A DNA stretch of 64,000 nt from VRUE01 sp963807425 (GCA_963807425.1 CAWEBZ010000002.1:62001-126000); one strand, 5' to 3'. Shown: positions 46,695-56,813, numbered from the stretch's first letter. The notes: generated from the letters alone by a model not told the origin. Numbers and translations are program-made.

Positions 46695-48842
46695 ATGACT
46701 CGTATCCGCCAGCAGAACGTAACCGCCGCGCAGTGGAGCTCCAACGGGGAGGCCCTCGGCGCGCTCGATCTGACCCAGCCCGAGAACGATCCCTTCGGCG
46801 CCAACGTCTTCTCGGTGGCCGTGCAGCGCGAACGGCTGCCTTCCGATGTCTTCGAGAAGCTGCAGGCGACCCTGGCGGACGGCGAGGCGCTCGACCCTAG
46901 CCTTGCCGACGCCGTCGCCGAGGCGATGAAGGAGTGGGCGCTGGAGAACGGCGCCACCCACTTCACCCACATGTTCCAGCCGCTCACCGGCTCGACCGCG
47001 GAGAAGCACGACTCCTTCTTCGAGCCGACCGGCGACGAAGGCAAGGTTCTCGCCGGCTTCTCCGGCAAGGAGCTGATCCAGGGCGAGCCCGATGCCTCCT
47101 CCTTCCCCACCGGCGGCGTCCGCGCCACCTTCGAGGCTCGTGGCTACACCGCCTGGGACCCGACCAGCCCCGCCTTCATCCTCGAGAACCCGAACGGCGC
47201 GCTGCTCTGCATCCCCACTGCCTTCGCCTCCTGGACGGGCGAGGCGCTCGACGGCAAGATCCCGCTGCTGCGCTCGATGGACGCGCTCTCGCGCTCGGCG
47301 ATCAAGGCCCTCCGCCTGCTCGGCGACGAGGAGGCGCAGCGCGTCTTCACCACGGTCGGGCCCGAGCAGGAGTACTTCCTGATCGACGAGCAGTACTTCT
47401 TCGAGCGACCGGACCTGCTTGCGACCGGCCGCACCCTGTTCGGCGCCAAGCCGCCGAAGGGGCACGAGCTCGACGACCATTACTTCGGCTCGATCCCAGA
47501 GCGGGTGCTGGCCTGCATGATGGAGGCCGAGCTGGAGGCCCGCAAGCTCGGCATCCCGGTCAAGACCCGCCACAACGAGGTCGCCCCCGCCCAGTACGAG
47601 ATCGCCCCGATGTTCGAGAACTCGAACGTCGGCTCCGATCATCAGCAGCTGCTGATGCAGGTGCTCGAGAGCGTCGCCCGCCGCTACGGCCTGGTCTGCC
47701 TCCTGCACGAGAAGCCGTTTGCCGGCGTCAACGGCTCCGGCAAGCACAACAACTGGTCGATGGGCACCGACAGCGGCTCCAACCTGCTCGAGCCCGGCGA
47801 TACGCCAGCTGACAACGTCCACTTCCTCTTCTTCTGCGCTGCGGTGATCCAGGCAGTGAACAAGCACCAGGGTCTGCTGCGGGCCTCGGTCGCCAACATC
47901 GGCCAGGACCACCGCCTCGGTGCCAACGAGGCGCCGCCGGCGATCATCTCGATCTTCCTCGGCGGCGAGCTCGACAAGGTCTTCGAGGCGATCGCCAGTG
48001 GCGAAGGCGATCCTCACACGCCGGCCTCCTTCCTCGAGCTCGGCGCGACCGTCCTGCCGGCGCTGCCGATGCACGGCGGCGACCGCAACCGGACCTCGCC
48101 CTTCGCCTTCACCGGCAACAAGTTCGAGTTCCGGGCGCTCGGCTCGAGCATGTCGCTCGCCTTCCCCAACACGGTTCTGAACACGATCGTCGCCGAGGCG
48201 ATCGACGAGCTGGCCGACAAGCTGGAGGCGAAGACCTCCGGCGGCAAGGACGTTGCCGAGGCCGTGATCGAGGTGGTTAAGGAGTCCTACAGCGCCAACA
48301 AGCAGATCTGCTTCGGCGGTGACAACTACTCGGAGGAGTGGCACGCGGAGGCGGAGCAGCGTGGCCTGAAGAACCTGCGCACCACCCCAGACGCGCTGCC
48401 AGAGGTGCTCTCCGAGCAGACGGTGAAGGCGTTCGAGGACTACGACGTGCTCTCCAAGCGAGAGCTCGAGTCTCGCTACGAGGTCTGGATCGAGCAGTAC
48501 TCGATCCGCGCCAACATCGAGGCGGAGACGACTTTCTCGATCGCCAAGACGATGCTCTTGCCGGCAGCGCTGCGCCACCTGGCGCTGATCTCTGCGGCCG
48601 GCGCCGCCGACCTCGAACCGGAGACCAAGGACCTGCTCGCCGAGCTGAACGGCGCCCTCGCTGAACTGGAAGCGGCGAATGCCGACCCCGGGCTCGAGGG
48701 TCTCGACTGGGCGATCTTCGCTCGCGACAAACAGCTGACCGCGATGGAGAAGGTCCGCGAGGCAGCAGACAAGCTGGAGAAGATCGTCGCCGACGACCTC
48801 TGGCCGCTGCCCAAGTACGAGGAGATGCTCTTCATCAAGTAG
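46695..48842 (+). CDS. glnN: glutamine synthetase type III
   Basis: A 715-aa GSIII, longer than GSI (about 470 aa). The N-terminal beta-grasp is replaced by the GSIII-specific segment (FGANVFSVAVQRERLPSDVF). The catalytic barrel shows QPLTGSTAEKHDSFFEPTGD, VGPEQEYFLID, RHNEVAPAQYEIAPMFENSN (metal ligands), EKPFAGVNGSGKHNNWSM (nucleotide and Glu His) and FAFTGNKFEFRALGSSMSLA with the glutamate-binding Arg. It assimilates ammonium with ATP and glutamate. No GlnA is in the window. A palindrome 112 bases upstream may be its operator. Confidence 0.93.
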   Translation: MTRIRQQNVTAAQWSSNGEALGALDLTQPENDPFGANVFSVAVQRERLPSDVFEKLQATLADGEALDPSLADAVAEAMKEWALENGATHFTHMFQPLTGSTAEKHDSFFEPTGDEGKVLAGFSGKELIQGEPDASSFPTGGVRATFEARGYTAWDPTSPAFILENPNGALLCIPTAFASWTGEALDGKIPLLRSMDALSRSAIKALRLLGDEEAQRVFTTVGPEQEYFLIDEQYFFERPDLLATGRTLFGAKPPKGHELDDHYFGSIPERVLACMMEAELEARKLGIPVKTRHNEVAPAQYEIAPMFENSNVGSDHQQLLMQVLESVARRYGLVCLLHEKPFAGVNGSGKHNNWSMGTDSGSNLLEPGDTPADNVHFLFFCAAVIQAVNKHQGLLRASVANIGQDHRLGANEAPPAIISIFLGGELDKVFEAIASGEGDPHTPASFLELGATVLPALPMHGGDRNRTSPFAFTGNKFEFRALGSSMSLAFPNTVLNTIVAEAIDELADKLEAKTSGGKDVAEAVIEVVKESYSANKQICFGGDNYSEEWHAEAEQRGLKNLRTTPDALPEVLSEQTVKAFEDYDVLSKRELESRYEVWIEQYSIRANIEAETTFSIAKTMLLPAALRHLALISAAGAADLEPETKDLLAELNGALAELEAANADPGLEGLDWAIFARDKQLTAMEKVREAADKLEKIVADDLWPLPKYEEMLFIK

Positions 48843-50223
48843 CGGCGAGGGGCCGGATCGGGTGGTGCAGGTGGAAGACGTCGTCTGGGTCGTACTCCGC
48901 CTTCACCGCCGCCAGCCTCTCGTAGTTCTCCCGCCCGTAGCCTGAGACGATCCGCTCCTCGCCCTCGTCGCCGACGAAGTTGAGGTACGTCGCCCCAGTT
49001 GCGTATGGCTTGACGTCGGCGCAGACGTCACGGGTCCACTGGATCGCGCGCTCGTCGTCGGCCGGGTCCTCCCACATCGTCAGCGGGTGGACGACCCAGG
49101 GCGATTCCCGGGTTGCCAACGGCGAGCCGCTCGCATCGGCAGCCACCGCGCCGCCCCAGGGGAAGATGATGTGCTGGGTCGGGGAGGGGATGATGATCCC
49201 CTCGGCGCGGGCGCAGAAGGCGTCGATCGCCGCGTCGGGCAGCTCGTTCAGGTACTCGGCCGACCAGTAGTTGCGGTAGCCCGGTGGGTCGTCGAGCATC
49301 GATTGCAGCGTCGCGTAGGGCATCTCGGCGATCATCTCGCCCTCGGGCTCGAGCGCCAGCAGCGGCGCCATCGCCTCACGCGCCTCGACCTCGGGGCCGG
49401 TGTAGGTGACGAGGACAGCGGCTGCGAGCTGATTGTGGAGGTGCTCGGGGACGAACTCCTCGGGCGGGGCGGTCAGGTAGATCAAGCCGCCGCCGACCTC
49501 ATCGGGGGCGGAGGCGGCTAAGTCGCGGTAGGCGCGGGTCAGCTCGGGGCCGGCGCTTGGCGGCCAGAAGAGCAGGGCCGCGGTGAAGGCAGGCATCGGG
49601 TGCAGGCGGAAGGTCAGCTCGGTGGCGATGCCGAAGTTGCCGCCGCCCCCGTGCAGCGCCCAGAACAGCTCGGGGTTCTCGTCCTCTGAGGCGCTAACCG
49701 TGCGGCCATCGGCTGCAATCAGCTCAACCGAGAGCAGGTTGTCGCAGGCGAGCCCGAACTTGCGCTCGATCCAGCCCGAGCCGCCACCGAGGGCGAGGCC
49801 GGCGACGCCGGTGGTGGAGACGCGCCCGCCGGTGGCGACGAGGCCATGCGGCTGGCAGGCGCCGTCGAAGTCGCCCCAGGCCGCGCCGCCGGAGACCGTC
49901 GCGGTTCGCGCGCCAGGATCGACTGAGACCGCGTTCATCCTGCGCAGGTCGATCGTCAGGCCGCCGTCGGCGAGGCAGGCGCCGGCGACGCTGTGGCCAC
50001 CGCCGCGGACGGCGACCTCGAGGCCGTTCTCACGTGCGAAGGCAAGCGCAGCGCGAACGTCCTCGGCGCTCTCGCACTGGGCGATCGCCGCCGGGCGCTT
50101 GCCGATCATCGAGTTGAAGATCGAGCGGGCGTCCTCGTAGCCGGCGTCGCCATCGGCGAGAACGCTGCCACCGAGACCAGCTCGAAGCGTGTCGAGGACA
50201 GCGGGACTGAGGGACGGGGACAT
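48835..50223 (-). CDS. FAD-dependent oxidoreductase, BBE/VAO-type
   Basis: A 462-aa flavoprotein from ATG 50223, with AAGGAG 6 bases upstream (a longer in-frame start exists but is unlikely). The FAD-binding domain shows RGGGHSVAGACLADGGLTID, TGGRVSTTGVAGLALGGGSG and LHGGGGNFGIATEL; the C-terminal BBE motif is NYERLAAVKAEYDPDDVFH. The His in GGGHS, the usual site for 8-alpha-histidyl FAD, is present. Sugar or alkaloid substrates are common in this family. It overlaps the end of the glutamine synthetase gene tail to tail by 8 bases. Confidence 0.88.
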   Translation of the reverse strand: MSPSLSPAVLDTLRAGLGGSVLADGDAGYEDARSIFNSMIGKRPAAIAQCESAEDVRAALAFARENGLEVAVRGGGHSVAGACLADGGLTIDLRRMNAVSVDPGARTATVSGGAAWGDFDGACQPHGLVATGGRVSTTGVAGLALGGGSGWIERKFGLACDNLLSVELIAADGRTVSASEDENPELFWALHGGGGNFGIATELTFRLHPMPAFTAALLFWPPSAGPELTRAYRDLAASAPDEVGGGLIYLTAPPEEFVPEHLHNQLAAAVLVTYTGPEVEAREAMAPLLALEPEGEMIAEMPYATLQSMLDDPPGYRNYWSAEYLNELPDAAIDAFCARAEGIIIPSPTQHIIFPWGGAVAADASGSPLATRESPWVVHPLTMWEDPADDERAIQWTRDVCADVKPYATGATYLNFVGDEGEERIVSGYGRENYERLAAVKAEYDPDDVFHLHHPIRPLAAT

Positions 50224-50261
50224 CGGAGCTCCTTTCCGCATAAAGCCTGCCCGTCTCGACC

Positions 50262-51476
50262 TTAGTCTGGCGCGGTGCCCGAGGCAAGCGGGTTGAGATC
50301 CGCGAGCATCTCGACCAGGCGCGGCTCCGGCTCTTCGTCGTCGATCAGCACCGCGGTACCGGGCCAGGCGTAGCGCAGGTAGCGGGCGTAGGCCTGGCGC
50401 GAGCCGAGGTCGGGCTCGTAGATCCAGGAGCCCGTGTTCCAGTAGCGGGTGCGCGAATCGCCGCTGGAGCGAACGTCGGCGAGCGGCTGGTGGGTGTGGG
50501 CAAAGACGATCTTGTCGGCCTCGCGATTCCAGCCGAGGTTGTCGACCACCTGCGCGAACGCCTCCAGCGCGTGCTCGGAGGGGTCGCTGGGCGAGATCAC
50601 CGTTGCCGCCGGGTAGGCCGGCCGCGGCCATGCGGCAGCCGGTGCCGGCTGCTCGCGGCGTTGGCGCTCCGCCTCCTTGCGAACCACCGCGTCGAAGTGC
50701 TCCTCGCTGGGGAGCCGCTCTCCGGTCCCGTCGCCGATGCCGCGATCGCGCAGCTCGGCAGCCAAGCGCTTCGCTCCCCTCAGCGGAAGCGAGAGCGCCG
50801 ACGCCACTCGGCCGGCACGCTGTGCGGCGCGAAAGACGTTCTGCTGGGCGTGGGTCCCGTGCGGCATCTGGGCGGCGATGTAGAGCCACTCGGTGAGCAG
50901 CGTCGTCACCGACTCGTAGTCCTCGACGCACTTCGGCTGCTCGGGCCCGCCGGCGGCGATCGCCCACAGCGTCCGGGTCAGCAGCTGGTCGCCCCGCGAG
51001 CCGCTGAGCCGCGCATGCGGATCGAGATAGTGGCCGTGAGTGCAGAGGACGCCGGCGAAGCTGTAGGTCGGGTAAGCGATCTCGACCTCGATTCCGGGCA
51101 GGCGGCGCTCGAGGAAGGCCTGGAAGAAGCTGGGGCCCGGATTGGCATCCGCGTCCACCACGGGATCGCCGCTTGCCAGCTGCGTCTCCAGCCGGTCCTC
51201 GGCGTCGCGGTGGACAAGGTGGTGGTCGTGGTTGCCGGCGAGGAAGACGAGCCGCTTGCCCGGCAGCTTCTCCGCGATTAGGCGCAGCAGGCCGTCGGAG
51301 GCGTCGACCGCGTCGCCGACCGAGCCGAAGAGGAAGTCGAAGAGGTCACCGAGGAAGATCAGCTCGTCGATCCCCTCCAGCCGCGGCGCCAATCGCTCGA
51401 GGTAGGGCTCCTCCCGCAGCAGGTCCCGCCCGGTCCAGGCGCCGAAGTGCGTGTCGGAGATGACCAGGGCGCGCAT
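50262..51476 (-). CDS. calcineurin-like metallophosphoesterase (UDP-diacylglucosamine-hydrolase-like)
   Basis: A 404-aa protein. The five motifs of the family are in order: ISDTHFG (1), LIFLGDLFDFLFG (2), LAGNHDHH (3), CTHGHYLDPH (4) and VFAHTHQPLADV (5). The core resembles the LpxH type. A long middle segment (about 200-310), Arg/Ala-rich, has no family match and may bind another partner. Actinobacteria lack lipid A, so the substrate is probably another phosphodiester. It lies 38 bases from the FAD-oxidoreductase gene on the same strand and might be cotranscribed. Confidence 0.8.
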   Translation of the reverse strand: MRALVISDTHFGAWTGRDLLREEPYLERLAPRLEGIDELIFLGDLFDFLFGSVGDAVDASDGLLRLIAEKLPGKRLVFLAGNHDHHLVHRDAEDRLETQLASGDPVVDADANPGPSFFQAFLERRLPGIEVEIAYPTYSFAGVLCTHGHYLDPHARLSGSRGDQLLTRTLWAIAAGGPEQPKCVEDYESVTTLLTEWLYIAAQMPHGTHAQQNVFRAAQRAGRVASALSLPLRGAKRLAAELRDRGIGDGTGERLPSEEHFDAVVRKEAERQRREQPAPAAAWPRPAYPAATVISPSDPSEHALEAFAQVVDNLGWNREADKIVFAHTHQPLADVRSSGDSRTRYWNTGSWIYEPDLGSRQAYARYLRYAWPGTAVLIDDEEPEPRLVEMLADLNPLASGTAPD

Positions 51477-51507
51477 CGACTCGCTCAGCGCTGCGCCTGG
51501 GAGACCG

Positions 51508-52959
51508 TCACTGGCGGGAGAGTACCCGCATCTTCAAGCCACCTCTGGGCGAGAGGGTGGGCATCTGGCGCACGGTCATCGTGCGGCCGGGCATCGCGTC
51601 GAGGCGCAGGCGCTGCAGCAGCATCGTCGCTACCAGCTTCACCTCGATCTGACCGAAGCGCTTGCCGATGCAGATCCGCCGCCCGCCGCCGAAGGGGACG
51701 TAGGCACCGCGGGGCAGCGCCGCCTTGCGCTCGCGAGTGAAGCGCTCGGGGATGAAGGCCTCGGGCTCGGGAAAGAACTCGGGGATGCGGTGGCTCGCCC
51801 AGGAGCAGTAGTTGACATAGGCGCCACTGGAGACCCGGTGGCCGTTGAACTCGAAGTCCCGCACCGCCCGTCGCGGCCCGATCCAGGCAGGTGGGTAGAG
51901 ACGCAAGACCTCGTCCAGGACCATGTCGAGGTAGGGCATCTCGCGCTCGAGCCGCTCGATGTCCGGCGTATCCCCGCCGAGCACCTCGTCCTGCTCCTGC
52001 TGCAGGCGCTCGAGAACGTCAGGGTGGCGCGCCAGCTCGTGCATCATGAAGGTCAGGGTCGAGGTCGAGGTGTCGTGACCGGCGAACATCAGCGTCATCA
52101 CCTGATCGCGTACCTCCTTGTCGGTGAAGCCCTCGCCGGCCTCATCGCGAACGCTGAGCAGGAGACTGAGGATGTCCATCTTCTCGGGGTCAGGGCTCCT
52201 GCGCCGCTGCGAGATCTCGCCGTAGACGATCTCGTCGAGGATCGCCCGCGAGGCGACCATCTTCGACCAGGGCGAGCCCGGGCCGCGCAGAAGCCGCAAG
52301 TGGAAGTCGATGCCATAAAAGCCGAGCGCCAGCTCGAAGTGCTCAGCCGCGGCAGCGCCTTTGCCCGCTTCGTCGGGATCGAGGCCGAGCAGAGCCCGCA
52401 TCGCGATCCGCATCGCCAGGCCACGCATCCAGTCGTAGACATCGACCACCTCACCCTGCCTCAGCCGCTCGATCGCCGGCGTCGCCTCGGCCACCATCGC
52501 CTCCACCGAGGCGGCGACCTGCTCGCGATGGAAGGCCGGCATCATGATCTCGCGGGCGCGGTCGTGGTAGGCGTCGTCGATCGTCAGCAGCCCGTCGCCG
52601 AGCAGGGGAATCAGGTCGCCGAAGCTGGACTCGCGCCAGTGGAAGTTCTCCGGGTGGGCGACGGTGATGAAGTGGTTGGCTGCGGGGCCGAGCATGAAGA
52701 TCACCGGGTGATGGAGGAGGCGGGCGCTGAAGATCGGGCCGTGCTCCTCGTAGAGGGCGAGGAGCATCGGCAGCGGATCGCGCGCTGCCTGCAGGGTGCG
52801 GCCGAAGCTGAAGTCCTTCGGCCCCGGCGGATAGGCGCCGCGACGGCGGACGCGGATCTCGGCGCGAACGTCTTCGGCCACGCGACGAACCGGATTGTCG
52901 CTCAGCTGCTTGGGCGGCTCGACGCGGGGAGCGGCCGGGGGTGCGGTCTCGACAGCCAT
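51508..52959 (-). CDS. cytochrome P450
   Basis: A 483-aa haem monooxygenase. ATG 52959 has AGGA at suitable distance; a TTG ten codons upstream is an alternative. The I helix reads AGHDTSTSTL with the acid-threonine pair, the K helix EVLRLYPP (ExxR), and the haem loop FGGGRRICIGKRFG with Cys430. The N-terminus is Pro-rich without a membrane anchor, so it is soluble. The profile resembles the bacterial CYP families close to CYP120/CYP4-like rather than typical actinobacterial ones; substrate, perhaps a fatty acid, is unknown. No ferredoxin gene lies next to it. Confidence 0.92.
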   Translation of the reverse strand: MAVETAPPAAPRVEPPKQLSDNPVRRVAEDVRAEIRVRRRGAYPPGPKDFSFGRTLQAARDPLPMLLALYEEHGPIFSARLLHHPVIFMLGPAANHFITVAHPENFHWRESSFGDLIPLLGDGLLTIDDAYHDRAREIMMPAFHREQVAASVEAMVAEATPAIERLRQGEVVDVYDWMRGLAMRIAMRALLGLDPDEAGKGAAAAEHFELALGFYGIDFHLRLLRGPGSPWSKMVASRAILDEIVYGEISQRRRSPDPEKMDILSLLLSVRDEAGEGFTDKEVRDQVMTLMFAGHDTSTSTLTFMMHELARHPDVLERLQQEQDEVLGGDTPDIERLEREMPYLDMVLDEVLRLYPPAWIGPRRAVRDFEFNGHRVSSGAYVNYCSWASHRIPEFFPEPEAFIPERFTRERKAALPRGAYVPFGGGRRICIGKRFGQIEVKLVATMLLQRLRLDAMPGRTMTVRQMPTLSPRGGLKMRVLSRQ

Positions 52960-52996
52960 CGGCTGAATCCTAGTTGGCTGACTGGCCAAACAGGGG

Positions 52997-53974
52997 CTAG
53001 GCGGAGGCCGCGAGCTGGCCGCAGGCAGCCTCGATGTCGCGACCGCGAGTGAGGCGGACGGTGGCGGTGAGGTGGTGCTCGGCGAGGATCGCGCGGAAGC
53101 GCTCGATCTGCTCCGGCGGCGAGCCGTCGTAGGCGCCGGTCGGGTTGTAGGGGATCAGATTGACCTTGTAGACGCGGGAGTCGAGCAAGGCGGCGAGCTC
53201 GCGTGCGTGCGCGGGATGGTCGTTGACCCCGTCCAGCATCACGTACTCGACGAAGACCTTGCGCCGGCGGCGCGCCCGGTAGCGCTCGCAGGCAGCCAGC
53301 ACCTCGCGCAGGGGGTAGCGGTCGTTGACCGGCATCAGCTGCGAGCGCAGGCCGTCGTTGGGCGCGTGCAGCGAGAGGGCGAGCGAGACCGGCATCTCGC
53401 ACTCGGTGAGGCTGTCGATCCCCGGCACCCAGCCGACGGTCGAGATCGCTGTGCGCCGGTGAGTGACGCCGAGGTCTGGAAGTCGTTCGCAGGCGGCGAG
53501 CACGGCGTCGAGGTTCATCGTCGGCTCTCCCATCCCCATGAAGACGACGTGGTCGACCTGCTCGATGCGGCGGAAGTGCAGAGCCTGGTCGAGGATCTCG
53601 TCGGCGCTGAGGTTGCGGCCGAACTTCATCTGCCCGGTGGCGCAGAAGGAGCAGGTCAGCGGGCAGCCCGACTGCGAGGAGAGGCAGACCGAGCGGCGCC
53701 CGTCGCGGTAGCGCATCAGCACCGCCTCGATTGGCCGGCCGTCGGCGGTGTGGAAGAGGGCCTTGACGGTGCCGTCGTCGGACTTAGCCTCGGCCTGGAG
53801 TGTGAGGGTCGAGAGCGGCACCGCGGCGGCGAGACGCTCGCGCAACGCCGCCGGGAGATTGGTCATCTCCTCGTAGGAGCGTGCCCCGCGAGCCACCCAC
53901 TGCCAGACCTGGGCGGCGCGGTAGGGAGGCTCGCCGGCACCCTCAAGCGTGCTTTCGAGCAGGGAGCGGTCCAC
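52997..53974 (-). CDS. rlmN: dual-specificity 23S rRNA A2503 / tRNA A37 methyltransferase
   Basis: A 325-aa radical SAM enzyme. The N-terminal domain (1-90) includes YRAAQVWQWVARGARSYEEM. The cluster cysteines are C104, C108 and C111 in SGCPLTCSFCATG. GEPTMNLDAVL (SAM), STVGWVPGID, LSLHAPND and NLIPYNPTG follow. C318 near the C-terminus (IEAACGQLA) is the mechanistic Cys that forms the methylene adduct. All are in place. It is downstream of the frame-broken amine oxidase on the minus strand, separated by 9 bases. Confidence 0.95.
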   Translation of the reverse strand: MDRSLLESTLEGAGEPPYRAAQVWQWVARGARSYEEMTNLPAALRERLAAAVPLSTLTLQAEAKSDDGTVKALFHTADGRPIEAVLMRYRDGRRSVCLSSQSGCPLTCSFCATGQMKFGRNLSADEILDQALHFRRIEQVDHVVFMGMGEPTMNLDAVLAACERLPDLGVTHRRTAISTVGWVPGIDSLTECEMPVSLALSLHAPNDGLRSQLMPVNDRYPLREVLAACERYRARRRRKVFVEYVMLDGVNDHPAHARELAALLDSRVYKVNLIPYNPTGAYDGSPPEQIERFRAILAEHHLTATVRLTRGRDIEAACGQLAASA

Positions 53975-53983
53975 CGGCCGAGT

Positions 53984-55373
53984 CTAGGCGAGGGGCGCGG
54001 CGGCGTCCTCGAGTTGGGGCAGGACCTCGGCCACGGCTCGCTCTGCAGCCTGCAGGGCGCCCTCCATGTAGCCGCTCCAGACCGTTGCGGTCTCGGTGCC
54101 TGCCCAGTGGATGCGCCCGACCGGCTCACGCAGGGCGGGGCCGCAATCGGACCAGCCGCCGGGACCGAAGTTCGATGTCGGCCCACCGCCCGGACCACTC
54201 CTCCGCCGCCCAGATCTGTTCGGCGTAATCGAGCGGCTGCGCGGCCCGCGGCCCGAAGAGGCGCTCGAAGCAGGCGAGAACCGCCGCGCGCCGCTCCGCC
54301 GGTGCCATCGCCGTCGTCTCGCGTGCATCGGGACCACCGACGAATCCGAGCATCACCCCCGCCGACCCATCCCGGGGAGAGCAGTCGAAGGTCAGCGTCA
54401 CCGGGCCGCCGTCGGTGACCGACTCGCCGCTGAGGCCGTCAGCGCGCCAGAACGGCTCCTCGTATAGCGCGATGCACTTGCTCAGCGCGCCCGGGCGCAG
54501 CCGTTCGGCGAGCTGCCGACGCTGCTCGGGCAGCGCCGGGTCGAACTCGATCCGCGCTGCGATCGCCGGAGGGACGGCGACGATCGACCCGCTGCGCCTC
54601 GACCTCGACCCCGTCGGCAACGACCCGCAGGCCATCGTCCTGCTGCTCGATCCGGCGCACCGGGGTGCCGAGCCGAACCCGCTCGCCGAGCGAGGCAGCG
54701 AGGCGGAGGGCAAGGGTCTGCGCGCCGCCAACGAGGCGATCCTGCTGGGCGCCGCCCTCGGTGTCGATCAACTTGTCGAAGCTGCCGGCAGAGCTGACGT
54801 AGAAGAGGGCGTGCAACATCGAGATCTCCTCTGGTCCGGTACCCCAGATGGTGCGACCGGCAAGGTCGATCAAATCGCGGGCGACCTGGGTCCGCACGTT
54901 GGCCTCGCACCAGTCGGCGAGCGTCTGGCCGTCCAGCTCGGCACGCGCGCTCGCGCCGCCCAGGGCTGCTCGGCACCGACACCGCCGGCAAGACGAGCGA
55001 TGCGCAGGCGAGCGAAGAAGATGTCCCAGAGCACGCCGGGGCCGAGACGCGGAATCGTGCCGCGGTAGAGGCGCCTCTTGCCGCCCACGTCGAGCAGGTT
55101 CCTGCCGTCGCCGAATTGGGGAAAGATCTCGATGCCCAGGTCGGCCGCGAGCGCCTGCGTCCGCGAGTGGTCGGAGCCAACCCACTGGCCGCCGAGATCG
55201 ACCTGCACCCCATCGCCGAGCGAGGCGTTGAGCAGCCGCCCGCCAACCCTCTCCCGCGCCTCGAGCACGATCGTCTCGTGACCCGCGTCGACCAGAGCCC
55301 TAGCTGCGCGCAGGCCGGAGAGCCCGGCGCCGACGACGACGACGTCGGCGTTCAGCCTCGCGCCGTCAGCCAT
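53984..55373 (-). pseudogene. flavin monoamine oxidase-like protein, frame broken three times
   Basis: Four overlapping frames together read as one amine oxidase of about 460 aa. ATG 55373 starts MADGARLNADVVVVGAGLSGLRAARAL, the FAD Rossmann motif, followed by GGRLLNASLGDGVQVDLGG. The breaks are near 54945-54960, 54587-54597 and 54186-54193, each of one or two bases in GC-rich runs. The end of the protein (GRIHWAGTETATVWSGYMEG) contains the conserved FAD-contacting segment. This looks like sequence error, but a true pseudogene cannot be ruled out, as this gene is not essential. Start overlaps the YdeI-like stop by 8 bases. Confidence 0.78.
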
Positions 55374-55941
55374 GGATCTTCTCTCCCCGCTCCAGCATCT
55401 CCACGTACTTTCGCAGCCGCCGCTTCCTCGTCTCGGGCTTCTTCGCATCCTCGAGGCGGTAAAGGATCGCATAGCGATTGGCGCTGTCGAGCTTGGCAAA
55501 GAACTCCCGGGCGGTCTCGCTGCGGTCGAGCTCGCGTTGCAGATCCTCCGGAACTTCTGCCGTACGCTGGCCAGCGTACGCGGCCTCCCAGCGGCCGTCC
55601 GCTTTCGCCGCTTCGACCTCAGCCAGACCGGCGGGACGCATCGAGCCGGAGGCGATCAGCCCCTCGGCCTTGTCTCGGTTGATCCGCGACCACTTTCCCC
55701 GTGGACGCCGCGGCGTGAAGCGCTGCAGGAAGTGCTTCTCGTCAAGGCCGCGCTTCTGGCTGTCGATCCAGCCGAAGCAGAGCGCCAACTCGAGTGCCTC
55801 CGCGTAGGTGACGCTCTCGACCCCCGATCCCTTCTTGGCGATCTTCAGCCAGAACCCGGCCGCTCCCGCGTGGTTCTCCTCCAGCCATGCCTCCAGCTCT
55901 CCGGTCGAGGCGAAGAGAAGGGTCGGCAGCTCGTCTGGCAT
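55366..55941 (-). CDS. YdeI/OmpD-associated family protein
   Basis: A 191-aa soluble protein. The YdeI signature ELALCFGWIDSQKRGLDEKH and FTPRRPRGKWSRINRDKAEG is complete. The C-terminal part (from about 130) has VPEDLQRELDRSETAREFFA and ends KKPETRKRRLRKYVEMLERG, a segment found in the same family. Function is poorly defined; Bacillus YdeI relates to resistance to antimicrobial peptides. Its stop overlaps the start of the amine oxidase gene by 8 bases, so the two are likely coupled. Confidence 0.85.
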   Translation of the reverse strand: MPDELPTLLFASTGELEAWLEENHAGAAGFWLKIAKKGSGVESVTYAEALELALCFGWIDSQKRGLDEKHFLQRFTPRRPRGKWSRINRDKAEGLIASGSMRPAGLAEVEAAKADGRWEAAYAGQRTAEVPEDLQRELDRSETAREFFAKLDSANRYAILYRLEDAKKPETRKRRLRKYVEMLERGEKIHG

Positions 55942-55967
55942 GCCAGCTCTCGCAGCTGCCGGCTGGC

Positions 55968-56813
55968 TCAGAGACCCGCCGCGTCAGCGAGCAGGTCGAC
56001 CTGGTCGGGATCGCTCGCGCCGGGGAAGAAGATCAGCTCCCCGCACCCCGCCTCTTCGAAGGCAGCGATGTACTGACGTACCGTCTCCGCGTCCTGAGCG
56101 GCGGTGCCAGCCATGTACGCCGCTGCGCCCTCGCCGAGCCAGGCGTAGTAGTGCCCCAGGCCGTCACGCGCGTTCTCCGCCGCGTTCTCGCCCAGGGCGA
56201 AGTAGGCGATCCCCATCGTCCGCGGCTCGTCCTCGCGTCCGGCCTCCGACCAAGCGGCCTTCGCCTTCGCGGCCAACCCCGCGTACTGATCGGCGGGAGC
56301 GGCACCGGCGATCCAGCCATCGGCGAAACGGGCAGCCCGCGCGAAGGAGGCGTCGGCATGGCCGCCGACGACGAGGCCCGGCCGCCCCTCTCCCTTGGGC
56401 CCGACCTCGTCCCCCGCCCAGACCTCCTCGATCCGTTCTAGGATCGCGTCCAGGCGGCGGCCACGGCCGCTCAACTCGACCCCGCTCGCTTCGTAGTCGT
56501 CGTCGCGGCCGCCGAGCCCGACGCCGAGGGTGAAGCGGCCGCCGGAGAGCGCCTGCAGGCTCAGCGCCTGCTTCGCCAGCTCGACCGGATTGCCGCGCAG
56601 AGGGGCGAGGAGAACCGCGGTGCAGAGGCCGATCCGCTCGGTCACCGCCGCGGCCGCCGCAAGCGCGACGAGCGGCTCGTAGTTCTCGAAGACGACGCGG
56701 TCGATCGTTCCCAGGCTTTTGAAGCCGTGGGCCTCGGCCAGCCTTGCCCACTCGATCAACTGCGCCCCAGTCGTTCCCGCTACGGCGTTCGGCAGTCCGA
56801 TCGACACGTCCAC
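55968..56813 (-). CDS. LLM-class flavin-dependent oxidoreductase (F420- or FMN-type)
   Basis: A 281-aa luciferase-like TIM-barrel protein. GTG 56813 with GAGGGAGG upstream. It has the early GLPNAVAGTTGAQLIEWARL, GRFTLGVGLGGRDDDYEA and IWAGDEVGPK-like regions, and LVVGGHADASFARAARFADG, typical of F420-binding LLM enzymes of actinobacteria. Cofactor choice is not certain. Substrate unknown. It sits alone between the YdeI-like gene and a divergent SnoaL-like gene. Confidence 0.85.
   Translation of the reverse strand: MDVSIGLPNAVAGTTGAQLIEWARLAEAHGFKSLGTIDRVVFENYEPLVALAAAAAVTERIGLCTAVLLAPLRGNPVELAKQALSLQALSGGRFTLGVGLGGRDDDYEASGVELSGRGRRLDAILERIEEVWAGDEVGPKGEGRPGLVVGGHADASFARAARFADGWIAGAAPADQYAGLAAKAKAAWSEAGREDEPRTMGIAYFALGENAAENARDGLGHYYAWLGEGAAAYMAGTAAQDAETVRQYIAAFEEAGCGELIFFPGASDPDQVDLLADAAGL

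Noticed and set aside
46272..48578. Long open frame (768 codons) antisense to glutamine synthetase III
   Set aside because: High-GC codon bias on the sense strand creates long open frames on the other strand; its translation is Leu/Val/Glu/Arg repeats without any motif.
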